Positions 8,296 through 17,121 of a stretch of DNA of 46,630 bases are shown here, piece after piece. Each line of letters opens with the position of its first letter. Position 1 is the first letter of the stretch. The DNA is from Deltaproteobacteria bacterium (GTDB lineage: Bacteria > Desulfobacterota > Binatia > HRBIN30), in contig JACQEN010000135.1 in NCBI GenBank assembly GCA_016200585.1, forward strand, positions 1-46,630. The letters are read 5' to 3'. The notes beneath the pieces were generated by a model. The model was given only the letters and a program-made list of their open reading frames with translations, was not told the origin of the DNA and did not search any database. The position numbers and the translations under genes are program-made.

Positions 8296-8843
8296 AATTC
8301 GGCCTCAGCTTCGCGATCACGCTTCGAAACGCCCGGGCTGCCGAGCAGGTAGTATCGTAGCTTCAGGTCGACGGCGCGACGGATGCCGATGCGGGTGGTT
8401 TGCACGACGCGCTCGTGGCGTTTGCGGTTTCCAGATTCGATCCACAGATCCGGATCGGCCGCCAGGTCGCGGCCGTTGTCGCGGATGGTCAGATGCAGGG
8501 CGCGGCAAACGAGTCCGGGCCCTGCGGCGTGCTCGATTTCATCGAGGCCGCGGATAAGCACGGCTCCCGGAAGGCCGTCGCTTTCGCTGACGACGTTGAG
8601 GCAATGGTGCATACCGTAGGTGAAATAGACGTAGGCGAATCCCGGTGGTCCGTACATAATGCGGTTGCGCGGCGTACGCTTGCCGCTGGCGCTGTGCGAT
8701 GCGGCGTCATCGGTGTAGGCTTCAACCTCGACGATACGACCGCGCTTCAGCTCGCCGCCTTTGCGGTGACACACGAAACAACCCAACAGCCGGCGCGCCA
8801 CACGCTGCGTCGGTCCGCTGAAATCGGCACGTTGCAGCCGCAT
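8274..8843 (-). CDS. DNA-3-methyladenine glycosylase (AAG/MPG family)
   Basis: 189 residues from ATG 8843 (MRLQRADFSG); the open frame extends further upstream, but that part is Arg-rich and overlaps the preceding gene. Family motifs are clear: IVEVEAYTDDAASHSASG contains the catalytic Glu, and RNRIMYGPPGFAYVYFTYGM and HHCLNVV follow. It excises alkylated purines such as 3-methyladenine and hypoxanthine to start base-excision repair in the cytoplasm. It begins 23 bases after amrS on the same strand, so the two are probably co-transcribed. The last codons fall inside a heptamer repeat tract, giving the tail LLGARGS. Confidence 0.95.
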   Translation of the reverse strand: MRLQRADFSGPTQRVARRLLGCFVCHRKGGELKRGRIVEVEAYTDDAASHSASGKRTPRNRIMYGPPGFAYVYFTYGMHHCLNVVSESDGLPGAVLIRGLDEIEHAAGPGLVCRALHLTIRDNGRDLAADPDLWIESGNRKRHERVVQTTRIGIRRAVDLKLRYYLLGSPGVSKRDREAEAELLGARGS

Positions 8844-8866
8844 CGTGTTCTGTCTCTGCTCGGGAT

Positions 8867-9988
8867 TCAGATCGCCACGCGTCGCGGCCGGCGGAGCTGT
8901 TGCGGCGAGCTCACGGGTGAACGGCCCCAGCGACCTGCGACCGCCACGCCGCAGGTGTCGCAACGTCCATCCTGCAGATGCACGGCGAGAATCCGGAAGC
9001 CGCGCCGTTCGACAACGACCCCTCCGCAACCCGGGCAGCAGGTGTTCTCGTTCCCTGAAACCGCACCCGGCAGGTTGCCGGCGTACACATACCGCAGCCC
9101 GACCGACCGCCCATAGTCGACGGCCTGCAACAGCGTTGCCGCCGTCGTACGCTGGCGGTCGATCATTTTGTAGTCGGGGTGGAAAGCCGTCACGTGCCAG
9201 GGGATGTCGATGGAGACGCCGGCCAGGAACTCGGCGAGCGACCCTAGCTCCGGCGCCGAGTCATTGAGTCCTGGTACGACCAGCGTGACGACTTCGACCC
9301 AGTAGCCGAGATCAAACAGGCGCCGGATGGTGTCCTTCACCGTCTCCAGCTTGCCGCCGAGCTTCCGATAGTGCCGATCATCGAAACCCTTGAGATCGAC
9401 TTTGTAGAAATCGACCCATGGTCGCAGGTAGTCGAGAACCTCCGGTGTGGCGTTGCCGTTGGAAACGTACGCCGTGCTCAATCCGCGCTGCTTGGCCGTT
9501 CGGAAGACTTCGACCGCCCATTCGCTGGTGATCAGCGGCTCGTTGTAAGTGCTGGCGATGATCTCGGCGCCTTGCTCGATGGCGATTTCCACCAGCTCAG
9601 CCGCCGTGCAAGCGCGTAGCCGAGCACCGGCGGCTGGGTCGCGCAAAGCCTGCGACGTCAGCCAATTTTGGCAATAGCCGCAGTGATAGTCGCAGCCCAG
9701 CATGCCGAAGCTCAGCGCCTGCGCCCCAGGTTTGACATGGAAGAACGGTTTCTTCTCGACCGGATCACACTGCAGAGCAGCGACGTAACCGCGCGGCACG
9801 TACAACCGCCCGTCGCGGTTGGTTCGTATCTTACACACTCCGACCTTTCCGTCCGGCAGGTAGCAGCGGTGGCCACACGCCACGCAACGCAGCGCCCGCT
9901 CAGGCAAGGCCTGCGACAAATCGCCACTCGGCGATTGGTATTGTTCAACTGCACTCTGCAACGTATTCGGCGAAATCGAATCGATCAC
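8867..9988 (-). CDS. amrS: AmmeMemoRadiSam system radical SAM enzyme
   Basis: 373 residues from a GTG start at 9988. An N-terminal zinc-ribbon-like pair (CVACGHRCYLPDGKVGVC) precedes the radical SAM cluster motif CDYHCGYCQNW. Later motifs are STYNEPLITSEW, YVSNGNATPEVLDYL, FYKVDLKGFDDRHYRKL and WHVTAFHPDYKM, typical of the AmrS (TIGR04337) family. C-terminal Cys pairs (CCPGCGG, CDTCG) form a second ribbon. The family co-occurs with AMMECR1 and Memo proteins; its reaction is not settled, and neither partner is in this window. Likely first gene of an operon with the glycosylase. Confidence 0.95.
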   Translation of the reverse strand: MIDSISPNTLQSAVEQYQSPSGDLSQALPERALRCVACGHRCYLPDGKVGVCKIRTNRDGRLYVPRGYVAALQCDPVEKKPFFHVKPGAQALSFGMLGCDYHCGYCQNWLTSQALRDPAAGARLRACTAAELVEIAIEQGAEIIASTYNEPLITSEWAVEVFRTAKQRGLSTAYVSNGNATPEVLDYLRPWVDFYKVDLKGFDDRHYRKLGGKLETVKDTIRRLFDLGYWVEVVTLVVPGLNDSAPELGSLAEFLAGVSIDIPWHVTAFHPDYKMIDRQRTTAATLLQAVDYGRSVGLRYVYAGNLPGAVSGNENTCCPGCGGVVVERRGFRILAVHLQDGRCDTCGVAVAGRWGRSPVSSPQQLRRPRRVAI

Positions 9989-10138
9989 TGTCTTCAGTAT
10001 AGATTCGCGGGGCGGCCGATCAAATGGCGGCGACTTGGTCGCATCTTTTCTTCCACGCGATGCGTGGTATGAGCCTCAACAGAACGCTGCGGTGCAACCA
10101 TGTGGCACCGAGAAAATAGAAGGGGTCACGGAGAGCGT

Positions 10139-10309
10139 ATGAAGCCCGGCATGCAACGCGATCTTCTAGCCGCGTACTGGTTGTTGTTTGACGACTTCGC
10201 GATGGACGATGAATCGACGCCGTCGCCGCCCAACCCGTCGCCGCCGGCGTCGATGGATGATCCGGCGAAGAAGAATGCCGACAACCGCAAGGGCGGCGGC
10301 AATCCGTAA
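10139..10309 (+). CDS. Small hypothetical protein (56 aa)
   Basis: ATG 10139 is preceded by GGAG at a proper distance. The protein is amphipathic at its N-terminus (MKPGMQRDLLAAYWLLFDDF), then Pro/Ser-rich (SPPNPSPPASMD), with a Lys/Asn/Gly tail. Third codon positions are G/C-rich like neighbouring genes, which favours real coding. There is no recognised domain and no signal peptide. It converges on the large fusion gene, ending 26 bases from its stop. Function unknown; it could still be a chance frame. Confidence 0.45.
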   Translation: MKPGMQRDLLAAYWLLFDDFAMDDESTPSPPNPSPPASMDDPAKKNADNRKGGGNP

Positions 10310-10335
10310 TTCACCGGGGCCGGCGGCCTGCACCG

Positions 10336-13300
10336 TCAGCCTGCCGTCTCACGGACCGTAACGACCGAGCGCGCCGGGACGTCGTGCAGAACCTGTCGGA
10401 TGTTGCTGGCCGGCCAGTAGACTTCCACGCTGTGCACTGGAGCAGGATGCGAACCCAGCCCGAAATGGGCGGTCAGCTCGTTCTGTCCTAGAAAGTTGCT
10501 GCCGCCGTCGATCTCACGGACTTGCGACACGCCTCCGGCATCCGCGGTCACGGTGATTCGCGCCCCGATGCCGTCGCGGTTGGAGGACGTTCCTTGCACG
10601 CGCACGTTCAGCCAGTCGTTCAGATTGCCGCCGTCGTTGCGATACAACACGGGAGTGGCGCTGTTGTTGACGATCAACAAATCGAGGTCGCCGTCCTGAT
10701 CATAGTCGAACGCCATCAGGCCCTTCCCGGCTCGCGTATCGGTGAGCCCGAGCGCTTGCGACACGTCGACCATCACCCCGTTGTCGTTACGCCAAGCGCG
10801 CATCGGGTCGTGTTCGTAGCCGTCATCGAGTTGCCCGCGACCGAGCGCGTCGAGCTGCGGGAAATGCGCGCCGTTGGTCATCACTAGATCAAGGTCGCCA
10901 TCGTTGTCGAAGTCCCAGAAGGTTGCCCCCCAGCCCCAGCCCCCGATGCGCACGCCGACGGCGTCGGTTTGGTCGACGAAGCGCCGTTGCCCGGCGTTGC
11001 GATAGAGGCGATTGCCGCTGGTCCCCCACAGGCAGAAGAATCCGTCGGTGCACAAGCTCAGCGGATCCCAGATCGACGTGACGAACCAATCCAAACGACC
11101 GTCGCCGTCGTAGTCGCCGACGGCCATGCCCATGCCGTTTTCTTCTTTGCCGACGCCCGCCGCGACCGTTCCGTCTTTGAACGTGCCGTCGCCGCGGTTC
11201 CAGAAGATACGGCTGGTCCCGAAGTCGGCGGCGATCAATAGATCCGGCCAGCCGTCGTCGTCCATGTCGACGAAGCGCGAAGAGAACGCCAAGCCGCGTC
11301 CGACCGTCTGGCGAGGTGGAATGACGCCGTCGATGGACACGCCAGCCTGCTCGGTGACATCGACGAAATTGCCGGGAGCGGCGGCGCCACGATTGTGCAA
11401 CAGGCGGGTGTTCGATTTCGCCATCGGCAGGTTGTAGGCGGACGGACGCCACTCGGTGACGTGCAGATCGATGTACCCGTCGCGGTCGTAGTCGCCGAAG
11501 CTGGCGCTGAACCCGAAATGCGGGTCGGTGCCGGCGACGGCGGCGCCGCGTGCTTCCGCCTCTTCGGTGAAGTGTCCGCTACCGTCGTTGATGAACAAAT
11601 AGAAACGGTGTTGGTCTGCGCCGATCACGGTGACGTAGAGATCGAGGTCGCCGTCGTTGTCGATATCGCCCCACGCCGCGCCGTTGGAGCGCAACGAGAA
11701 GCTCGCCAGGCCTGCCGGCGCGGAGACGTCGGTGAAGGTGCCGTCTTTGTTGTTGCGGTAGAGCAGATCGGGGCCATCCAATCGGGTCGCATAGATGTCC
11801 GGCCAGCCGTCGCCGTCGAAATCACCGACCGCGGCGCCGCCGCTGAAGTACTCCTGTTCGCCGTCGAAAGGATTCGGCGTTTGATATTGCACGTACGTCA
11901 GCCCCGCTGCCGCGGCGACGTCGACGAATTGCAGCGCCGCAGAAGTCGGTGCCGGCGTCGGGGGCAAGGTCGGTTGGAACGCGGCGCATCCATCGAGGGT
12001 CGCGGTGATGGCGAAGACAAGCTCATCGACCGTAACCTCGGCGTCGCCGTTTCGATCGAGTGCGGCGCAGGTTTGTGCCTCCGCCGTCGCCAAGATCAGT
12101 CGTACGCCCAGGAGGAGCTCGTCGACCGTCACCTCGCCGTTGCCGTCGCAATCGCCCGGGCAGATCCACGCCGGTGGTGTGGCGGTCGGCGTGGGTGACG
12201 CCGATTGCGTCGGCGTCGGCGTTGCGGGAACGCTGCCGGGGTCGGCTGGATCGCTGCCGAGGTCGAGCTCGTCGCGATCGAAGATCCCGTCGGAGTCACG
12301 ATCCACGGCAAATCGCACCCCGGATCCCGGCGGCACGCAGCTGAAGGTGATCTCTGCCGAGCCGGATTCGACCAACTGATGCAGGGCGGCATCCGCCAGC
12401 GTCTCGGCGGCGCGGTCGCTTTGCAATTCGCCGCTGGCCGTGCGGTACCAGCCGCGTGCTTCGTTGTCGACGACTCCCTTGGCGACCAGATCGCATTCGC
12501 CGACGGCGGCCCGGGTGCGCATGAGATCGAGTCGTGTGAACGCCGCTGCACTGTCGCGCGTCGTCAACGTCACCTGTTGCCCGACCATCGGCGCAAGGTT
12601 GCTGTCGAAGATCAGAATGTATTGTTCGGTCGGTGGCGGCAGGCGTCCGGAGCTGCCGTCGTTCAGAATTCCGAAGCCGCGAACCTGATCGCCAATCGGC
12701 TGCCGATCACCAAACGGCACTCCGGGCGGGATCCAGAACATGCCGACTTTTTCGTAGGCTCCGCGCAGCGACGGGATCTTGAAGAAGTCCCGCGGCCCGG
12801 GGTTGGGGTTCAGCGCCGAATGCCCGTCGGTCCCAAAAAAACCCGCGGCCGGATCGAGCACGTGGCACTTGGTGCAGTTCTGATTCTGGCTGAATTCGAC
12901 GAAGTGTGCTTGCTGGGCCGGCGTCAGTGAGTTGTCGAGGGCGCGATTGGGATTCGGCGGTGGGGTGAGAGACAGCGCAAAGTCTGCGAAGGCACGCATG
13001 TCGGCAGCGGCAATCGGAGCGCCGCGCCCCATCAGGCTGTCGAAGGCTTCGTTGAACTGCAGGAAGTTGGCGACCTCGTCGGTCGAGTCGGCCGGGCTGA
13101 GCATGCCGGTCGTGCGGTCGCCGCGCCAGTGCATCGGACCGTTCAACCTCATGCCGCGCAATGTCTGCGTGGTCATCGGTCCCTTCATCGGATGGAATAC
13201 CCGATTCGGAATGTTGCCGCCGGCGCTGGGTAGGGAAGCGATAGGATTTGGATTGGGCACGACGTGACCATCAGGGTTGCCGAGATCCCAGGCCAATCCG

Positions 13301-14877
13301 TCGATGTGCCCGGAGACGTGACAGCTACCGCAACTCTGCTCGCCGTTGCTCGACGACAAGCGCGCGTCGTACAAGAACCGGCGTCCGGCAACCACCGCCT
13401 CGGGCTCCGGGTTGAATAGCCGCAGGTGCTGGATCTCCTGTCTGGTGTCGAGGTCGATTACCGAGATGCCGTTGTCGAAGCGCGTCGTCACATACAGCTG
13501 CTGCCGATCGCCATCGAGCACCAGCCCGCTCGGCCCGCCGCCGCTGACAGCGATCTGGTTGTCGGCGCTCGGGGTGAAGCTTCCATCTTCGAGGGCTTGT
13601 GTGTCGAGCGCCGCGACCCGGTCGGAGCCCGTCGCGACGACGTAAAGGTGCTCGCCCGTTGCATCGACGGCGACGGCGACCGGTAGAGACAGGCTGCGCG
13701 CCGCAACGTCGGGTGGACTCGGGACCACCGAGTAGTCGATGTGACTGTTGAGACGTACGGGTTGTACGCCGGTTGGCGAGATCACGGTGATGCGGCTCTC
13801 GTGCAGATGGCCGCGCACGCTGTGGCCGGCAAACACGCCGGGGCCGGAAAACCGGCTGGCATTGTTTGCTTCGGTGTTGGCGGCGTAGACCGCGCCGCTC
13901 ACGGGATTCACCGCAAGGCCGTAGATGACCGTGCCGACGCCGGCGAACGAATCGACCTCGCGCGGCGGATCGGCCGTTGCGTCGATTGCGAAGACGTCGT
14001 GATCCGGAAGGCTGAAGCGCAACGCTTGACGCCAATCGCGGCCGAGCTCGTCGAGCCAAGCGCCGCTTGTTGCATCGAAGCGGACGATCAGTCCGACCTC
14101 GGGCTGCGCAACGCCGTCGACGTTGGTGTTGGGAGGCGGCAAGCCTCCCGGCATGGTGACTCCCTCGACCTCGCACGACGTCACCGCTGCGCCGCCGTCG
14201 CAGACCGCTTCTTGTGACACCGTTGCCGTGCGATTGCCGGACAAGAACACCGCGGCGTACACCCGCGAGCCGTCCGCAGTTGCCGCCAGAGCTCGGGGTG
14301 TGTCGCCGAACAGGGTGAGGACCGTGAGCGGACTGCCTTTGAAGGAATCGCCCTGATCTTCGGCGTCGAACACCCAGACGTCGGCACGTCCGACTCCCGG
14401 TGTCGTCAGCTGCGGATCGACGACGGTGTTTTGGCCTCGGTGTGCGGTGGTGATGAAGGCGCGTGATTGATTGGGCCCGGCGAAAACAATATCGCGCGGC
14501 TCGTCGCCGACCAGCAGGGTTCGAATCAGACGCGGTGGCTGCTCACTGATGTCGATGATGCTGACGCTGTCCGACAGCTGATTGACCACCCATACGGTTT
14601 TGTCGTGTACCGCTAGCGCTACTGGTTCCAGACCCACGGCCACGGAGCTTGTCGGCTCGATACCGTTGCCGTCGGGTGAAAAGATTTCCAAGCGATTGTC
14701 GGGGGTGTTGACCGCGTAGAGCATGTGACCGTCGGCGGACAATGCGAGCGGCCGAACGTGGGCGCTCTCAAAGGCCGTAAAGCTCGCAGCCTGGCCGGGA
14801 ACTGCGAGTGCTGTCAGCAACAGGACACAGACAATGACCCGGCCGAAAGCTGTTCCCCTTCCAGCGGTGCAGTACAT
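10336..14877 (-). CDS. Secreted fusion: beta-propeller + di-CxxCH cytochrome + paired EF-hands + FG-GAP/UnbV
   Basis: 1513 residues from ATG 14877, with a signal peptide (RVIVCVLLLTALAVPGQA). Residues about 35-490 form a YncE-like beta-propeller (repeats such as TVWVVNQLSDSVSIID and HLYVVATGSDRVAALD). The region 500-800 has two haem c motifs, CGSCH (516-520) and CTKCH (668-672), set as in di-haem peroxidase or MauG-like proteins. A Thr-Pro linker leads to Cys-bounded paired EF-hands (CPGDCDGNGEVTVDEL, DRNGDAEVTVDEL; about 906-965). The rest has FG-GAP calcium loops (GDFDGDGWPDIYAT, DIDNDGDLDLYVT, DFDNDGDLDLVMT) and ends in an ASPIC/UnbV domain. I infer an extracellular or outer-surface redox protein. 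It stands alone, with no flanking operon partner. Confidence 0.9.
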   Translation of the reverse strand: MYCTAGRGTAFGRVIVCVLLLTALAVPGQAASFTAFESAHVRPLALSADGHMLYAVNTPDNRLEIFSPDGNGIEPTSSVAVGLEPVALAVHDKTVWVVNQLSDSVSIIDISEQPPRLIRTLLVGDEPRDIVFAGPNQSRAFITTAHRGQNTVVDPQLTTPGVGRADVWVFDAEDQGDSFKGSPLTVLTLFGDTPRALAATADGSRVYAAVFLSGNRTATVSQEAVCDGGAAVTSCEVEGVTMPGGLPPPNTNVDGVAQPEVGLIVRFDATSGAWLDELGRDWRQALRFSLPDHDVFAIDATADPPREVDSFAGVGTVIYGLAVNPVSGAVYAANTEANNASRFSGPGVFAGHSVRGHLHESRITVISPTGVQPVRLNSHIDYSVVPSPPDVAARSLSLPVAVAVDATGEHLYVVATGSDRVAALDTQALEDGSFTPSADNQIAVSGGGPSGLVLDGDRQQLYVTTRFDNGISVIDLDTRQEIQHLRLFNPEPEAVVAGRRFLYDARLSSSNGEQSCGSCHVSGHIDGLAWDLGNPDGHVVPNPNPIASLPSAGGNIPNRVFHPMKGPMTTQTLRGMRLNGPMHWRGDRTTGMLSPADSTDEVANFLQFNEAFDSLMGRGAPIAAADMRAFADFALSLTPPPNPNRALDNSLTPAQQAHFVEFSQNQNCTKCHVLDPAAGFFGTDGHSALNPNPGPRDFFKIPSLRGAYEKVGMFWIPPGVPFGDRQPIGDQVRGFGILNDGSSGRLPPPTEQYILIFDSNLAPMVGQQVTLTTRDSAAAFTRLDLMRTRAAVGECDLVAKGVVDNEARGWYRTASGELQSDRAAETLADAALHQLVESGSAEITFSCVPPGSGVRFAVDRDSDGIFDRDELDLGSDPADPGSVPATPTPTQSASPTPTATPPAWICPGDCDGNGEVTVDELLLGVRLILATAEAQTCAALDRNGDAEVTVDELVFAITATLDGCAAFQPTLPPTPAPTSAALQFVDVAAAAGLTYVQYQTPNPFDGEQEYFSGGAAVGDFDGDGWPDIYATRLDGPDLLYRNNKDGTFTDVSAPAGLASFSLRSNGAAWGDIDNDGDLDLYVTVIGADQHRFYLFINDGSGHFTEEAEARGAAVAGTDPHFGFSASFGDYDRDGYIDLHVTEWRPSAYNLPMAKSNTRLLHNRGAAAPGNFVDVTEQAGVSIDGVIPPRQTVGRGLAFSSRFVDMDDDGWPDLLIAADFGTSRIFWNRGDGTFKDGTVAAGVGKEENGMGMAVGDYDGDGRLDWFVTSIWDPLSLCTDGFFCLWGTSGNRLYRNAGQRRFVDQTDAVGVRIGGWGWGATFWDFDNDGDLDLVMTNGAHFPQLDALGRGQLDDGYEHDPMRAWRNDNGVMVDVSQALGLTDTRAGKGLMAFDYDQDGDLDLLIVNNSATPVLYRNDGGNLNDWLNVRVQGTSSNRDGIGARITVTADAGGVSQVREIDGGSNFLGQNELTAHFGLGSHPAPVHSVEVYWPASNIRQVLHDVPARSVVTVRETAG

Positions 14878-15096
14878 CGATTGCCGACCCTACGAGAACC
14901 TACCGGCCTTGTCCATGCGCAGAAACGCGAGCTGCGCAACGGTTTGTGCCTCGCCATGCCAGGGGTGGAGCCCCTGGCGGAAGCCCAGCTGGCTTATGTG
15001 CAAAGCCCCTCGGCCGTGGTGAATTTTCTTTCTTTGACATTAAGTTTAACCTTTCCCCTGGCTGCTGCATCTCACCGGGAAAAGGAGGTGCACTAG

Positions 15097-15312
15097 ATGC
15101 ACAAATCAGTTCTGGCGGGAATCGCAGCAGTGGGATTGGGGATGTTGCTCGTCGTACCGGCAGCGCAAGCTGCACCGAAGCAGGCCGGCATTCAGCTGGC
15201 GGAAGCGGAAGCGGCTCCGGCTGAAAAGCCCGCGAAGAAGGCAAAAAAGGCCAAGAAGCACGGCCACGGTCACAAGAAGTCGAAGAAGGACAGCGGCGGC
15301 GAGATGAAGTAA
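15097..15312 (+). CDS. Small exported Lys/His-rich protein
   Basis: 71 residues, with a strong AAGGAGG site ten bases upstream of ATG 15097. A signal peptide (MHKSVLAGIAAVGLGMLLVV to about AQA) is followed by an Ala/Glu stretch and a very basic tail with KKAKKHGHGHKKSKKD. After cleavage about 45 residues remain, low in complexity. His-Gly-His-Gly-His with many Lys could bind metals or polyanions; this is inference only. It lies 94 bases upstream of an ECF sigma factor on the same strand and may belong to its regulon. Confidence 0.75.
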   Translation: MHKSVLAGIAAVGLGMLLVVPAAQAAPKQAGIQLAEAEAAPAEKPAKKAKKAKKHGHGHKKSKKDSGGEMK

Positions 15313-15406
15313 AGCCGTTGCAACAGGTTGTCGATGCCGGTAAGCGCCACTCGAACCTGGTCACATTTCGTGCCGGGTCGGTTTCGCAGCTTACCGGCAT
15401 CCTTCC

Positions 15407-15934
15407 GTGGACGACGCCACCCTCATCCGACATACGCTTGCCGGGCGGCGCGAGGATTTTGACATCCTCGTCGAACGCCACCAACGCGCCCTCTACGCGT
15501 TTGTGTTTCGACTCGTCCGCGACCAGCACCTCACGGCGGACATCGTGCAAGCGACTTTCGTAAGAGCCTACACGCGGCTAGCGCAGTTCCAAGAGCGGTC
15601 GAGCTTTTCGACCTGGTTGCACCAGATCGCGCTCAACGAATACCGCGCTCGGCGACGCGCTTCGCGCCAGCAGCACGAAGTAACGCTGGAAGAGGGCACG
15701 GTCGACAGCATTGCTGCGCCGGAGAATCAGGCCGCGGGTTGGAAGCACAAGCTGGGCGACCTGATTGCGCGACTGCCGCTGCGCCAGCGCACTGTTTTGA
15801 CGATGCGCGTCTTCGGCGACATGCCGTTCAAGAGGATTGCTGAAGCCGAGGGGATCAGCGAGAATTCTGCGAAGGTAAACTATCACCACGCCGTTTTGCG
15901 CCTGCGACAATGGATGAAGGAGTCCGAAGCATGA
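15407..15934 (+). CDS. ECF-family RNA polymerase sigma factor
   Basis: 175 residues from GTG 15407. Region 2 is seen in DILVERHQRALYAFVFRLV, with DQHLTADIVQATFVRAY and FSTWLHQIALNEYRARRRA. Region 4 follows after a short linker (LPLRQRTVLTMRVFGDMPFK, IAEAEGISENSAKVNYHHAV), a helix-turn-helix that recognises the -35 element. There is no region 1 or 3, as in ECF (group 4) sigma factors. Its stop overlaps the anti-sigma start by four bases (ATGA), a sign of coupled translation and a cognate pair. Confidence 0.95.
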   Translation: MDDATLIRHTLAGRREDFDILVERHQRALYAFVFRLVRDQHLTADIVQATFVRAYTRLAQFQERSSFSTWLHQIALNEYRARRRASRQQHEVTLEEGTVDSIAAPENQAAGWKHKLGDLIARLPLRQRTVLTMRVFGDMPFKRIAEAEGISENSAKVNYHHAVLRLRQWMKESEA

Positions 15935-16566
15935 GCCGTTGGCAATGTCGGCGGCAGCGCAGCGCGCTCGTCGACTATGTCGACGGTGGCGCGAGCGACG
16001 CAGCCGCCGTCAAGCTGCAAGCTCATCTTGGCGATTGTGTCGAGTGCCGTGAGGCGCTCGTCGCATTGCGTGCGCTTCCGGTCGAGCTCAACGATGTGGC
16101 GATTCCAGATCCGGGCGAAGAGTTTTGGTTGCAGCAACGGCAGGCAATCTCGCGGGCGATTCGCAGTGCGCCGCAGCCGCGTCGCAGCCTGACGGGTTGG
16201 CTGGCGCAGCGCTTCGAACAACCGCGTCTGGCGTGGCGCTTGCCGGTGGCCGCGACGGCCTCGCTGCTGCTCGCCGTATCCGTGTATCGATTTGCACTCA
16301 CCGACAGGCACATCCAGCTTGCCGGGAGCTCGGCATCCGTGTCATCGCTGGATGACGATTCGCTGGATGAGCTGCACGATTTGGTCGGCGTCGTCGCGCC
16401 GCGGGACGAATCGATCAGCAGCGGCTTGCAAGACGATGAGCTGCTCACCTCGCTGCCGCTCACGGACCTGATCGGTTTGAGTGGTGGTGGGGGAGGTGTG
16501 GTATCGATCGACCTCGATGGCTCGAGCCCCGATCCCTCGGATGGTGCAAACGACGATCTCAGCTGA
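15931..16566 (+). CDS. Zinc-finger anti-sigma factor, membrane-anchored
   Basis: 211 residues from ATG 15931, with AAGGAG upstream, overlapping the sigma gene. The N-terminus has the zf-HC2 pattern: C...RSALVDYVDGG, then LQAHLGDCVECREAL, where His and two Cys fit the HxxxCxxC zinc site that clamps sigma factors. One membrane helix (about 108-126, LPVAATASLLLAVSVYRFAL) anchors it. The periplasmic part is acidic with Ser/Asp stretches and ends in a Gly-rich patch and a Ser/Asp tail. It should hold the ECF factor inactive until an envelope signal is sensed. Confidence 0.85.
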   Translation: MSRWQCRRQRSALVDYVDGGASDAAAVKLQAHLGDCVECREALVALRALPVELNDVAIPDPGEEFWLQQRQAISRAIRSAPQPRRSLTGWLAQRFEQPRLAWRLPVAATASLLLAVSVYRFALTDRHIQLAGSSASVSSLDDDSLDELHDLVGVVAPRDESISSGLQDDELLTSLPLTDLIGLSGGGGGVVSIDLDGSSPDPSDGANDDLS

Positions 16567-16581
16567 GCACGGAATGAAAAG

Positions 16582-17121
16582 GTGAACGGAACACCCTGGA
16601 GCCATGGCGGTCGGACCCGCCTCGCGTGCCTGCTGTTGGTTGGGGTGCTCGTCTTTGTCGCCACGGCCACAAGAGCGCAACCGCGCGAGTCGGCACGCCG
16701 CCAGCGCGCGCGCACGTTTCTCGTCGTCCATATCGCCGAGGCGTTGAAGCTCAACGAACAGGAAGCCCTCAAGGTCAGCCAGGTGGTCCGCGAATCCGAC
16801 CAGCGACGCGAGCAGTTGATGCGGGAACGGCAGACCCTCGAGACGCAGCTGCACAAAGCGCTCGATCGCAAGGCGGCGGACTCCGAGCTGGCACCGCTGG
16901 TGGCTGCTGCCAACGATCTCGATCAAAAGATTGCCATGGTTCCCGAGGACACCTTCAGCCAGTTGCAAAAGACATTGACCGTCGAGCAGCAAGCACGCCT
17001 GGTGCTCTTCCGGCGCGAGTTGCAGGCGGAGGTGCGCCGGGCCATGCAGCATCGGTTGCGCGGAGCCCATCGCACGCCGCCGAAAGCTGGTTCCGCGCCA
17101 ACTCCGACGCCGGCCCATTGA
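16582..17121 (+). CDS. Periplasmic Spy/CpxP-like protein
   Basis: 179 residues from GTG 16582, 15 bases after the anti-sigma stop. A signal peptide (LACLLLVGVLVFVATATRA) precedes an all-helical mature protein: LKLNEQEALKVSQVVRES, a long Arg/Glu/Gln-rich helix, and LTVEQQARLVLFRRELQAE, comparable to the LTxxQ motif of Spy/CpxP/CnrX proteins. These are periplasmic chaperones or metal sensors, often encoded beside sigma/anti-sigma pairs. Its place here suggests that it senses the signal or feeds back on the pathway. Its stop overlaps the next start. Confidence 0.75.
   Translation: MNGTPWSHGGRTRLACLLLVGVLVFVATATRAQPRESARRQRARTFLVVHIAEALKLNEQEALKVSQVVRESDQRREQLMRERQTLETQLHKALDRKAADSELAPLVAAANDLDQKIAMVPEDTFSQLQKTLTVEQQARLVLFRRELQAEVRRAMQHRLRGAHRTPPKAGSAPTPTPAH

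Noticed and set aside
11395-14217. Several plus-strand frames of 150-270 codons opposite the 1513-residue gene
   Set aside because: Arg/Val-rich shadows in high-GC DNA; the minus frame is continuous with many recognised domains.
15034-15039. TTGACA as a sigma-70 promoter
   Set aside because: No acceptable -10 hexamer at 16-19 bases, so it is not listed as a promoter feature.
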